64,000 bases of DNA from NCBI RefSeq assembly GCF_005886145.1, contig NZ_CP040504.1:1302001-1366000 (forward strand). Reading direction: 5' to 3'. The translations under genes were made by a program, and so were the position numbers. Below, piece by piece: positions 9,213 through 17,579 of this stretch. Every line of letters starts with the position of its first letter. The stretch's first letter is position 1. Under the pieces are notes generated by a model. The model worked only from the letters and a program-made list of their open reading frames with translations, did no database searches and was not told the DNA's origin. The stretch comes from Neisseria sp. oral taxon 014 str. F0314. GTDB taxonomy: Bacteria > Pseudomonadota > Gammaproteobacteria > Burkholderiales > Neisseriaceae.

Positions 9213-9340
9213 TTGCATTAAGAGTTGGGGATTCCATGCCAACCTGCTTGTCGGCGGCAGCCGCAAGTAAGGTGGACGACGGTAAAAGTCGATGTGGCTC
9301 GCAAGAGCAATCCAAACCCGCCTGATGCGGGATTTTTTTT
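9213..9340 (+). ncRNA. Putative structured small RNA or metK leader RNA
   Basis: A stretch of about 128 bases with no open frame but strong pairing. Outer arms AGTTGG..GGATT and AATCC.AA can close a multibranch structure. Inside are a long hairpin (CTTGTCGGC-GGCA-GCCGCAAG, extended by CCAACCT/AGGTGG), a CGAC/GTCG hairpin, and GCTC-GCAA-GAGC with a GNRA-type loop. It ends in a textbook terminator, CCCGC-CTGAT-GCGGG followed by ATTTTTTTT. It does not look like SRP RNA, tmRNA, RNase P RNA or a SAM riboswitch class that I recognise. Because metK has its own extended -10 promoter downstream, this may be an independent small RNA. Confidence 0.5.
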
Positions 9341-9413
9341 GCCTGCGCAAAACGAATACCCGAAGCCGATTGAGAATATTTTTTATTTGAGTCGGCTGGT
9401 CAAGATAGAACCC

Positions 9414-9422
9414 TGCTATAAT
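9414..9422 (+). promoter_or_regulatory. Extended -10 promoter of metK
   Basis: TGCTATAAT at 9414-9422 is a perfect extended -10 element, about 79 bases before the metK ATG. No good -35 at 17 bases is visible, which is normal for extended -10 promoters. Confidence 0.55.
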
Positions 9423-9500
9423 TTTCACTATCTCCATTTATCAAAACAACAGGCCGTCTGAAAAGATAACAGCTTGTTCCATCAAGAAAGAATTTAAACA

Positions 9501-10670
9501 ATGAGCGAATATCTCTTTACTTCCGAATCCGTTTCCGAAGGCCACCCCGACAAAGTTGCCGACCAGATTTCCGATGCCGTTTTAGATGCCGTCTTGGCGC
9601 AAGACCCGAAGGCTCGCGTAGCGGCGGAAACTCTGGTTGCCACCGATTTATGCGTACTGGCAGGCGAAATCACCACCACCGCCAAAGTGGATTATGAAAA
9701 AATAGCACGCGAAACCATCGCCCGCATCGGCTACCGGTCGCCCGATTTGGGCTTTTCCTCCGATTCCTGCAAAGTGTTGCTCAACTACGGACAGCAGTCG
9801 CCCGACATCGCACAAGGCGTCAACGAAGGCGAAGGACTTGATTTGGAACAAGGTGCCGGCGACCAAGGATTGATGTTCGGCTATGCCTGCGACGAAACTC
9901 CGGTGCTGATGCCGTTTGCCATCTATTACAGCCACCGCCTGATGCAGCGCCAAAGCGAACTGCGCCGTAACGGAAGCCTGCCGTGGCTGCGTCCCGATGC
10001 CAAAGCCCAGATTACCGCCGTTTATGACAGCAAAACCGGCAAAGTGAAACGCATCGACACCGTCGTCCTCTCTACCCAGCACGACGAAGGCATCAGCTAC
10101 GACAAGCTGCGCGAAGCCGTTATCGAGCAAATCATCAAACCGGTTCTGCCGTCTGAAATGCTGACCGAAGAGACCAAATATTTGGTCAACCCCACCGGCA
10201 AATTCATCATCGGCGGCCCGCACGGAGACTGCGGTCTGACCGGACGCAAAATCATCGTCGATACCTACGGCGGCGCGGCCCCACACGGCGGCGGGGCGTT
10301 CTCCGGCAAAGACCCGTCCAAAGTTGACCGCTCCGCCGCATACGCCTGCCGCTATGTCGCCAAAAATATTGTCGCCGCAGGCTTGGCCTCCCAATGCCAG
10401 ATTCAGATTTCCTACGCCATCGGTATCGCCGAGCCTACTTCCATTTCCATCGACACCTTCGGCACCGGCAAACTGAACGAAACCGAACTGATTAAACTTG
10501 TCCGCGAACATTTCGACCTGCGTCCCAAAGGTATCGTACAAATGCTCGACCTGCTCCGCCCGATTTACGGCAAAACCGCGGCCTACGGACACTTTGGCCG
10601 GGAAGAGCCCGAATTCACATGGGAACGCACCGATAAAGCCATCACCCTGAAAGCAGCGGCAGGATTGTAA
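9501..10670 (+). CDS. metK: S-adenosylmethionine synthetase
   Basis: A 389-residue enzyme that makes S-adenosylmethionine from methionine and ATP. Diagnostic blocks are [10 protein letters not shown] at the N-terminus, [12 protein letters not shown], the phosphate-binding [22 protein letters not shown], and the C-terminal [14 protein letters not shown]. Full length, cytoplasmic, essential in most bacteria. It is preceded by an apparent RNA element with an intrinsic terminator and by its own extended -10 promoter. Confidence 0.97.
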   Translation: MSEYLFTSESVSEGHPDKVADQISDAVLDAVLAQDPKARVAAETLVATDLCVLAGEITTTAKVDYEKIARETIARIGYRSPDLGFSSDSCKVLLNYGQQSPDIAQGVNEGEGLDLEQGAGDQGLMFGYACDETPVLMPFAIYYSHRLMQRQSELRRNGSLPWLRPDAKAQITAVYDSKTGKVKRIDTVVLSTQHDEGISYDKLREAVIEQIIKPVLPSEMLTEETKYLVNPTGKFIIGGPHGDCGLTGRKIIVDTYGGAAPHGGGAFSGKDPSKVDRSAAYACRYVAKNIVAAGLASQCQIQISYAIGIAEPTSISIDTFGTGKLNETELIKLVREHFDLRPKGIVQMLDLLRPIYGKTAAYGHFGREEPEFTWERTDKAITLKAAAGL

Positions 10671-10692
10671 GAATTGCGGAATGAAACAGTAA

Positions 10693-10719
10693 AGGCCGTC
10701 TGAAATTTTCAGACGGCCT
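10693..10719 (+). terminator. Uptake-sequence hairpin terminator behind metK
   Basis: Inverted copies at 10693-10704 and 10708-10719 with a three-base loop, 22 bases after the metK stop. A further single copy lies at 10779-10790, before ubiK. Confidence 0.75.
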
Positions 10720-10841
10720 CGTTTTGTAATGCGGCCGAAAACAGAAAGCAGCAAAGCTGCCCAATACCCCATCTTATTTTCAGACGGCCTGATTCGCTAT
10801 ACAATGCAGGCAGACCCGTTTTCAGTAAAAGGAATCACACC

Positions 10842-11135
10842 ATGTTTGGCAAACATATCTTTGAAGAAGTTACTTCCAAACTCGGCGAAACCATCGCCAA
10901 CAGCCCGGCCAAAGACGTTGAGAAAAACGTCAAGGCCATGCTGTCCAGTGCATTCAACCGCATGGATTTGGTTACCCGCGAGGAGTTCGACATCCAGCAG
11001 CAGGTGTTGATTAAAACCCGCACCAAACTGGTCGAACTGGAAGAGCGTCTGGCGAAACTGGAAAGCGCCCGCACATCGGAAGAAACCGTTTCAGAAACGG
11101 CCGAAACCACCGGGCAGACGAAACCGATTGAATAA
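10842..11135 (+). CDS. ubiK: Ubiquinone biosynthesis accessory factor UbiK (YqiC/BMFP family)
   Basis: A 97-residue small helical protein with a C-terminal coiled coil (VLIKTRTKLVELEERLAKLE), typical of the BMFP/YqiC family. In E. coli UbiK helps assemble the aerobic ubiquinone-synthesis complex. Start at ATG 10842 (MFGKHIFEEVTSKL) behind AAGGA. In many proteobacteria this gene sits next to comM, as here, although convergent with it. The polar Thr/Glu-rich tail is not informative. Confidence 0.85.
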   Translation: MFGKHIFEEVTSKLGETIANSPAKDVEKNVKAMLSSAFNRMDLVTREEFDIQQQVLIKTRTKLVELEERLAKLESARTSEETVSETAETTGQTKPIE

Positions 11136-11160
11136 GGCCGTCTGAAAAGCGGAAATAAAA

Positions 11161-11196
11161 ATAAAACCGGTTGCTGAATAGCAATCGGTTTTATTT
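11161..11196. terminator. Bidirectional terminator between ubiK and comM
   Basis: ATAAAACCGGTTGCT pairs with AGCAATCGGTTTTATTT around a GAAT loop, with A/T runs on both sides. Confidence 0.8.
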
Positions 11197-11218
11197 CTTC
11201 ATCCTGAGAAATACAGCC

Positions 11219-12718
11219 TCACATCGTCCGTCGGAAACCCACTGCCTTTAAAACATGTGCCCGCAAAACCTCGCCGCTGCCTTCCAAGTCGGCTATCGTC
11301 CGGGCGGCACGTAAAATACGGTGGAAACTGCGCGCCGACAACGACAGTTTTTCCAGCATAGCCGCCAGCGTCTCTCTCGCTTCTTTCGGGATGGCAGCAA
11401 TGTTGTCCAATTCTGTGGGCGAAAGGCCGGAATTGAGTTTCCCTTGCCGTACATATTGCCTTTCCCGTGCCCTGACGACACGTTTCAATACTTCCGCACT
11501 GCTCTCCCCCGCCTGAGCCTGAACCAAATCGGCGGCAGGCAGAGCGGGAACTTCAATGATTAAATCCAGCCTGTCCAACAAAGGGCCGGAAATTTTGTTG
11601 CGGTAACGTTGGATACTATCGGGCGTACAGCGGCAGGGCTTGACGGGATGGCCGTAAAATCCGCACGGACAGGGATTCATCGCAGCAACAAGTTGAAATT
11701 CCGCCGGAAATACCGCCTGCCTTGCCGCCCGCGAAATATGGATTTCCCCGCTTTCCATCGGTTCGCGTAACGCCTCCAACACCTTGCGGTCAAATTCGGG
11801 GAGTTCGTCCAAAAACAAAATTCCTTTGTGGGCTAAGGAAATTTCTCCCGGCCGCGGATCCGAACCTCCGCCAACCAAGGCGACTGCACTGGCAGAGTGG
11901 TGCGGCGCTTTGTAAGGACGGGAATTGTCTGTTTTCTGACTATGCTGCGGCAAAAGTGAATGCAGCGCCCAAACCGAAATTAATTCTTCATCAGTCAAAG
12001 GCGGCAAAATAGACGGCAGCCGCTGTGCCAACATAGATTTACCCGTGCCGGGAGGCCCCATCATCAATAAGCTGTGGCCTCCTGCAGCAGCGATTTCCAA
12101 GGCCAATCTTGCCGTATGCTGACCTTTTACGTCTTTTAAATCCGGTAGCGGCAGAGTAGTTTCATCCGTTTGAGGCTGTGCAACGGCCACAGTCTGCGAC
12201 AGCCGTATAACATTGTTCAAATGTGCAGCCACCTCCCCTAAACTGCCGGCCCCATATACTTCGATATTTTTCATTATGGCAGCTTGTACGGCATTTTCAG
12301 AGGGTAAAACAAAACGGCGGCACGCCTGCTGTGCCTGCCAAGCCATAGCCAGCCCCCCGCGTATAGGCCTTAAAACACCCGACAATGCAAGTTCACCTGC
12401 AAATTCATATTTTGCCAAATCAGCAGCATCAATCTGACCAGATGCTGCTAAAACACCGATGGCAATAGGTAAGTCGAATCGTCCCGATTCTTTAGGTAAA
12501 TCAGCAGGCGCAAGATTAACCGTAATTTTTTTGGCAGGAAAATCGAATCCGGATTGGATAATGGCAGCACGGACTCTATCCCTGCTTTCCTTTACCTCTG
12601 TATCTGGTAAACCCACGATATTAAATTGCGGCAAACCGTTAGCAAGGTGAACTTCCACTTCTACCAACGGCGCACTCATGCCACAGAGGGCCCTGCTATT
12701 GACTACAGCAAAACTCAT
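11219..12718 (-). CDS. comM: ComM/YifB-family Mg-chelatase-like AAA+ helicase
   Basis: A 499-residue protein. ComM promotes branch migration of incoming single-stranded DNA during natural transformation. An N-terminal Lon-protease-like domain is followed by the Mg-chelatase-type AAA+ module with Walker A MMGPPGTGKSML, Walker B LFLDELPEF, and the zinc-binding CPCGFYGHPVKPCRC segment. The C-terminal part (SARSFHRILRAARTIADLEG) is the usual chelatase lid. A DNA-uptake gene fits a genome this full of uptake sequences. Start ATG 12718 (MSFAVVNSRAL) matches the family. Confidence 0.93.
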   Translation of the reverse strand: MSFAVVNSRALCGMSAPLVEVEVHLANGLPQFNIVGLPDTEVKESRDRVRAAIIQSGFDFPAKKITVNLAPADLPKESGRFDLPIAIGVLAASGQIDAADLAKYEFAGELALSGVLRPIRGGLAMAWQAQQACRRFVLPSENAVQAAIMKNIEVYGAGSLGEVAAHLNNVIRLSQTVAVAQPQTDETTLPLPDLKDVKGQHTARLALEIAAAGGHSLLMMGPPGTGKSMLAQRLPSILPPLTDEELISVWALHSLLPQHSQKTDNSRPYKAPHHSASAVALVGGGSDPRPGEISLAHKGILFLDELPEFDRKVLEALREPMESGEIHISRAARQAVFPAEFQLVAAMNPCPCGFYGHPVKPCRCTPDSIQRYRNKISGPLLDRLDLIIEVPALPAADLVQAQAGESSAEVLKRVVRARERQYVRQGKLNSGLSPTELDNIAAIPKEARETLAAMLEKLSLSARSFHRILRAARTIADLEGSGEVLRAHVLKAVGFRRTM

Positions 12719-13350
12719 TTCAGACGTTCCTTAAAACATGAAATTTTCATTGATAATACTTAAAATCAAGATGTTATATTTCAAAAGAATACCATAAATG
12801 TTTCATACTATTATTCATAATGACCCCAACAAACTTCCTGCAATATTTTGGGAAAGACTTCAAGCAATTTGATTTAATTAAGCCAAGTCGTTCATTTAAG
12901 GTCTTTTATGTATAACATTTAGAAAAAGGCCGTCGAAAAATTTTCAGACGGCCTTTTTAAATTATAACTGACACAACTTTCACATCAACTCCCTTTCTTG
13001 TTCAGCAAACTTCAGTTAGATCGCTTTTTCTGTTGCTCTTCCTGCTTACATCACTCGTGTCCCGTCGCGCTTTACGATTTGAGTGTTATACGCTCCAAAA
13101 CTATCAAAAATTCTCTGATTAATCAGCTAATACTGTTCCACAACTACAAAATCCAGCCAGATTATTTCACTTAATCCAAATAACAATAAGTGCACTTACC
13201 CCTATTACAGATGTCGCACACCCCATTGGAGATACCAGTAATAAAACAATAAAGGGTTATCCTTAAAACTAAAGACAACCCTATGCCATCAAAGTTGTTA
13301 CAAATAACACATTAAGCAAATTCACATACAAAAATATTGCATTAAGACTA
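12719..13350. other. 632-base gene-poor region between comM and the roadblock operon
   Basis: AT-rich. The only structure I can support is an uptake-sequence hairpin at 12923-12958. I see no open frame with a ribosome site and no tRNA. It holds the comM promoter on the left and the end of the roadblock operon on the right. Confidence 0.6.
12923..12958 (-). terminator. Uptake-sequence hairpin with a one-base deletion
   Basis: AAAAAGGCCGTC-GAAAA faces TTTTCAGACGGCCTTTTT. The left copy has lost one T (GCCGTCGAA). The A/T flanks make it a good bidirectional terminator. It is more than 390 bases beyond the roadblock stop. Confidence 0.6.
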
Positions 13351-13710
13351 TTACAAAATCTCTGCAATATGTTTAGCAGCTCGTTTAGCATCCAATAGAA
13401 TAAGGCCTAATTTGCCACTTTCTTTGGCAATAAGTGCTAAAACAGCATTATCCCCTGCTTGGCTCAGCAAAATATACCCATTTTTGCCCTTAACCATAAC
13501 TTGATCTAATTCACCACACGCCAATTCATGAACCGAACGATTACCCAACGCCAACAAAGTAGCAGACATTGCACCAACACGATCTGCGTTAAGGTGATTC
13601 GGTAATAAAGTCGCAATTGGTAATCCATCTGTCGAAATCACAGCTGATGCGATTATGTCAACCGATGTATTGTTTAGATCACTCAATACAGATATTAATA
13701 ATTGTTGCAT
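13351..13710 (-). CDS. Roadblock/LC7-domain protein (MglB-like)
   Basis: A 119-residue single roadblock/LC7 domain. Such proteins bind small Ras-like GTPases and in Myxococcus act as the GTPase-activating partner MglB. The pattern of an N-terminal helix, VDIIASAVISTDGLPIATLLP, a short acidic helix, and then KGKNGYILLSQAGDNAVLALIAKESGKLG is typical of the fold. It is the last gene of a five-gene operon that also encodes an MglA-like GTPase, so a partner role is a reasonable inference. AT-richer than the neighbouring core genes. Confidence 0.8.
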   Translation of the reverse strand: MQQLLISVLSDLNNTSVDIIASAVISTDGLPIATLLPNHLNADRVGAMSATLLALGNRSVHELACGELDQVMVKGKNGYILLSQAGDNAVLALIAKESGKLGLILLDAKRAAKHIAEIL

Positions 13711-13759
13711 ACCATTATCCCATTAAAATAAAAATTACCTGTGCCATATAAACTCAACC

Positions 13760-14401
13760 TTAACGGCTCCCATACCGGTGATACAACACTTTGACTAAAG
13801 TAACAAATGCCTCTTTATTTAAATCAGGCATACCACCTATCACCAAAATCAACTTTGTTGTCCCTATGTAAAGGGGGAAAAAAGTCAATTCGCTTTGTCC
13901 CGATGGATCACAAACGCCCCATGCACTATTATTAATGTGCAGATTATTTCTTATTAATAACTGATGATCAGATTCCATTTTAGCAACTTTGCTAGCTAAA
14001 AGGCCAAGCTCCTCAGCTGCTTCATGATGGAAACCAACATTTGCAAAATACAGCCCCTTCTCATCAGCTAATAGCGCCTTACCCGAATTAGACAAAGGTG
14101 CAAGCACATCAGGCAATTGTTCATCAGTCAAATGAATATCGTCTGTACCAACATTTTCGTCGCCATACAAAAATTCTAAACGCTGCAAACGATATAATAA
14201 ATTAAGTGCTGTATTAATATCGCTAGTATCTGTCCATGCTAAAATTTTCTCACTGCTAATAGCCTCCGTAGGTTCTGCACGAAGCAACCCATATAACAAT
14301 GTCCTACTTGCACTAGGTGTATCTCCCGAAACAGCATAATAAGCACCAGCCGGTGTTACTTTAGGGTATAAATTTGATTGTAAAGAAAGTGTAGTTTCCA
14401 T
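13760..14401 (-). CDS. Conserved operon protein, possible roadblock-like C-terminal domain
   Basis: A 213-residue soluble protein I do not recognise by name. The N-terminal half (about residues 25-100) looks like a small helical winged-helix-type module (SASRTLLYGLLRAEP...SSEKILAW...). The C-terminal half (about 105-213), with GKALLADEKGLYFANVGF, a long helix and LTFFPLYIGTTKLILVIGG, has the strand-helix pattern of a diverged roadblock domain. It starts seven bases after the GTPase stop. A role as co-regulator of the GTPase is inference from context only. Confidence 0.6.
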   Translation of the reverse strand: METTLSLQSNLYPKVTPAGAYYAVSGDTPSASRTLLYGLLRAEPTEAISSEKILAWTDTSDINTALNLLYRLQRLEFLYGDENVGTDDIHLTDEQLPDVLAPLSNSGKALLADEKGLYFANVGFHHEAAEELGLLASKVAKMESDHQLLIRNNLHINNSAWGVCDPSGQSELTFFPLYIGTTKLILVIGGMPDLNKEAFVTLVKVLYHRYGSR

Positions 14402-14407
14402 CTTAAT

Positions 14408-14944
14408 TTATACCTCCAGTCCTGGATCAATTGAAAATAACATTGCACTGACCAATTGTTTTACATCATCCTCTCGACGTGCATCAATTTCAAATACAGG
14501 AACATTAAAATTATTTTGCGCTAAATATTTCTGATACACATCAACACCTGGTAAAGAACGTATATCCATTTTTGTAACCCCAACAACTAACGGAGCCGAC
14601 TTCAACAATTCCTTAAAAGCATCTAAAAAGAACTGCAGATCTTTCAAAGGATTCGTACGAGTATTATCTAATAAGAGCACCAAACCCATACTACCTTGGC
14701 TAAGAATTTCCCACATAAAATTGAACCGTTCCTGCCCTGGCGTTCCATACAAATGGACTTTAGTTTCCTCATCAAGATGGATAACACCATAATCCATAGC
14801 AACCGTTGTATAACCTTTACGGACTAAAGTCATATCGGAAGCATCAGCGTCTGTTTGTACAGGAGGTTCATCTGACAAAGCGGAAATAGCAGTAGTTTTA
14901 CCTACACCAACCGGACCGGTAAATATAATTTTATTTTCTTTCAT
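14408..14944 (-). CDS. Ras-like small GTPase (MglA/Arl-type)
   Basis: A 178-residue G domain. The P-loop is GPVGVGKTT (G10-T18). Switch I carries GYTTVAMDYG, switch II is LYGTPGQERF (G70-Q71), and TKMD (124-127) stands in for the usual NKxD base-recognition motif, as in many MglA-type proteins. No membrane segment. MglA-like GTPases with roadblock partners set cell polarity and control type IV pilus motility in other bacteria. Here the gene lies between a receiver-like protein and two roadblock-type genes, all within 50 bases of each other. Assignment to motility is inference. Confidence 0.85.
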   Translation of the reverse strand: MKENKIIFTGPVGVGKTTAISALSDEPPVQTDADASDMTLVRKGYTTVAMDYGVIHLDEETKVHLYGTPGQERFNFMWEILSQGSMGLVLLLDNTRTNPLKDLQFFLDAFKELLKSAPLVVGVTKMDIRSLPGVDVYQKYLAQNNFNVPVFEIDARREDDVKQLVSAMLFSIDPGLEV

Positions 14945-14956
14945 TACTTGTCCTTC

Positions 14957-16060
14957 CTAATGTTTTCCAAGCAGTTTTCGCATTAAACGCTGTAATAAAC
15001 CACGAGGCTGTTCTTTTGACGGACCCGCCATTTTTTCTGCATCTTTTGCCATTTGATCATCTGGGACGTCGCTGTTCACACTAATTTGTTCTGTTGCTAC
15101 TGCAGAGACATTTGCTTGTTCTGTTGCATATTCACTATCCGTCGCCAAGAATCCCGTAATTGACGTTGCAGCCAAATAATTCAAAATATCTGGCATTTCC
15201 AAAGGCATTACTTTATAGAGGATATTCAAATTAACCGATGTTTTCGTCAAGAAAGCTGACAATCTCATCGACTCAGGCACATGCGCCAAACGGGTTAAAT
15301 TTGGCCAACGTTTTAATGTAAATACAGTATGTGGCGTCATCGGATAAATCAAACGTCCTTGAGCAGTCCAAATTGCCATTTGCCATAAGCATGACATAAT
15401 AGTTACTTTTGCTTTTTCTTTCCATTGTGGATTATCAGGAACCGCCTTACAAATTACTGAAACGTCATCATCTTTGCACAATTTTTCTAAATCAGTGGTG
15501 CTTATAGTCAATAAGACTCTCTGAATACTCGGAAACACAATCAATACAGGTTTACCATCATGTAATACCGCAATATCCTGATGTCCTTGACTAGCAAATT
15601 TCAATGCGCCCAATAGACCTTTTTGAGGATTAAACCGACGAATAACAGCCTTCCGAGACGTAATTTGCTTATCCTCATTATCCGTAGAACCCTCAGACTG
15701 ATGACTCGATGGTTCAAAAACATTCCCTCCTTGAGACAAACTACGCAAAATAGGAAACAATGTATCAAATTTAATCGGTTTTGGGAGGTACGGAGTTATT
15801 ACATTTGGCTCAGCACTGGAAAACATAGCAACCGGCACCGTCGGATATTCTTTTTTCAAAGTTTTCCATACTTCAATACCTTTTTCCGTATCTGTATCAA
15901 CCAGTATCAAATCTGGCTGATCTACTGACTCTGAAGTAACAATTTCGTAATTCGTCGTATTGTGCATTTTAAATGCCATACGAAACACAGCTTCCTGTTG
16001 CTCACCCACTTCTTGCAACATTATCCGTATGGTCTTAATTTTAGGAAACAGATTGTCCAT
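14957..16060 (-). CDS. Receiver-like protein with a long C-terminal domain
   Basis: A 367-residue cytoplasmic protein. Residues 1-105 resemble a response-regulator receiver: a possible phospho-acceptor in LILVDTDT (D55), SS after strand 4 (VAMFSSAEP), and the conserved lysine in LPKPI (K94). The acidic pair usually found after strand 1 is not obvious, so it may be a pseudo-receiver. After a polar linker, residues 135-325 form a domain beginning QKGLLGALKFASQG and containing WQMAIWTAQGRLIYP, which suggests a winged-helix or DUF4388-like module. A polar tail follows. It starts 22 bases after the TPR gene and ends 12 before the GTPase gene. A sensory input to the GTPase is plausible but unproven. 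Confidence 0.65.
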   Translation of the reverse strand: MDNLFPKIKTIRIMLQEVGEQQEAVFRMAFKMHNTTNYEIVTSESVDQPDLILVDTDTEKGIEVWKTLKKEYPTVPVAMFSSAEPNVITPYLPKPIKFDTLFPILRSLSQGGNVFEPSSHQSEGSTDNEDKQITSRKAVIRRFNPQKGLLGALKFASQGHQDIAVLHDGKPVLIVFPSIQRVLLTISTTDLEKLCKDDDVSVICKAVPDNPQWKEKAKVTIMSCLWQMAIWTAQGRLIYPMTPHTVFTLKRWPNLTRLAHVPESMRLSAFLTKTSVNLNILYKVMPLEMPDILNYLAATSITGFLATDSEYATEQANVSAVATEQISVNSDVPDDQMAKDAEKMAGPSKEQPRGLLQRLMRKLLGKH

Positions 16061-16082
16061 TATTTGGTACTCTCTAACTAAA

Positions 16083-17531
16083 TTATTTTATTTTTTTAGA
16101 ATGTTGGTTAACTCGTTGTAACAAACGGCTCATTGCTAAGATGACTTCTTCTGGCAGACTTACTACACGTTCACGTAACAATCGTAAAAATTGCTCCAAA
16201 CGAGGCCAATCTTCGGCACGTTCATATAGATCAAACAATACAATATATAATTGCGATTCTTGAGGATACTGTAATACGGCCTGCTCTAGCGTACCAATCG
16301 CTTGATCTAATTGGCCATACATCAATAGGGATTCAACTTCTTTCAAAGCCTCATCAGCAGGAGACGAATTCACGCTGATTATCGAAGAATCCTTTTGAAC
16401 TAAATCACGATACTTGGCTTTGACCTGCGATGAAGTAGGTTGCAAATACCCTCTTTCTAAACCGATTTTTTGTATCTGTTGTTCAGTAGGGCCTTTCTCT
16501 AAATCATCAAATAAATCGTGATAACCCAGACTGTATCCCCACCCCAACATTCTTTCCTTCACTTGTCGTCCATACTGACCCAAGGAGTGATAAAGTTTCC
16601 ACAAATGTTTTGCAAACTGCCCAACCTCTTCGTTTTGATAGTCTAATCTCAAAGCATCAATAATCAAACTAGCAGGCTTTGGAGAATGTTGGATAGCACG
16701 GTTATATTGTTGGAGAGCGGTTTCATAACTAACTTTATCTTTTAAAATTTTAGCGCTTTGTTCAGGTTTTACAAAACCTATAACAGCACTCATTTCTTCT
16801 GGAGTGATATTATCAAATTCTGTTTGCCCTACAACAATAGGAACGCGTTTAGAAGAATTAGTCGCAACCGATTGATTGTTAGATTCAATAGTTAATGTTG
16901 GATTAGACGCATTATTTTCCTCCAAACCAGTCTTTTCTCCGATTTGACGAGAAACTTCCTGTATATTCCAACCTAATTTGCTTTCAGCCAGCACTCGCAA
17001 ATGTAAATGATTTGGCTCAACCATTAGCCCTGCCTTAATGTATTCTACTAAGGCATCTTCTGTTAACACTGCGCCATGTCGATCCAAGGTTTCAGCCAAC
17101 ATATCAATGTTGCCAACACGCAGATTTAACCCTATCAACTCATGTACTAATTTTTCAGGTGCTGTATCAGTCAGATTATTTAAATAGCCAGCAAGAGATT
17201 CAGCAGCTTTACTTTCATACCCAAATTGCTTATAAACTTGGTATTCTGTTAAAGGATCGACCTCTTGTGCAGAAACAGACGTGGCCGATGTACTAGACCC
17301 ACCATCCCCCCATTCCCAATCTTGCACACCTGCATTTGAAACGGATTGGTTGACCTTATCCATCCAGTCTTCATTCTCTGAGACCTCGTCTGCCTGAATT
17401 TGGTGATGATTCTGTGATGCTTTAGCCACTTTAGCAGACCTACCAGCTGCCGAACTACCCTGTTTATGGCGGGCAAACAGCAAAACCAGCAGCAAAAGAG
17501 CCAGCAATATGATTAAAAGTGAATAATTCAA
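16083..17531 (-). CDS. TPR protein with N-terminal membrane anchor (FimV-like C-terminus)
   Basis: About 482 residues. I prefer the TTG start at 17531-17529 because a strong GGAGGTG ribosome site (17541-17535) lies five bases from it; upstream ATG codons (17552, 17579) lack one. The protein begins with a single membrane helix (NYSLLIILLALLLLVLLFA), then a low-complexity polar segment, then DPLTEYQVYKQFGYESKAAESL, a TPR-like start seen in FimV-type proteins. Its C-terminal repeats (EVESLLMYGQLDQAIGTLEQAV...) also resemble FimV. FimV proteins act at cell poles in type IV pilus systems. Being first in an operon with an MglA-like GTPase and roadblock proteins, it may anchor the complex to the membrane. 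Confidence 0.7.
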   Translation of the reverse strand: MNYSLLIILLALLLLVLLFARHKQGSSAAGRSAKVAKASQNHHQIQADEVSENEDWMDKVNQSVSNAGVQDWEWGDGGSSTSATSVSAQEVDPLTEYQVYKQFGYESKAAESLAGYLNNLTDTAPEKLVHELIGLNLRVGNIDMLAETLDRHGAVLTEDALVEYIKAGLMVEPNHLHLRVLAESKLGWNIQEVSRQIGEKTGLEENNASNPTLTIESNNQSVATNSSKRVPIVVGQTEFDNITPEEMSAVIGFVKPEQSAKILKDKVSYETALQQYNRAIQHSPKPASLIIDALRLDYQNEEVGQFAKHLWKLYHSLGQYGRQVKERMLGWGYSLGYHDLFDDLEKGPTEQQIQKIGLERGYLQPTSSQVKAKYRDLVQKDSSIISVNSSPADEALKEVESLLMYGQLDQAIGTLEQAVLQYPQESQLYIVLFDLYERAEDWPRLEQFLRLLRERVVSLPEEVILAMSRLLQRVNQHSKKIK

Positions 17532-17579
17532 GAACACCTCCCGATAATGCATTGCAGTCAATCGAACTGCACATATCAA

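Noticed and set aside
9213..9340. SAM riboswitch, SRP RNA, or 6S RNA
   Set aside because: Position before metK suggested a SAM riboswitch, but the conserved cores of the known SAM classes are absent; the SRP GGAA-loop motif and the 6S long bulged hairpin are also missing.
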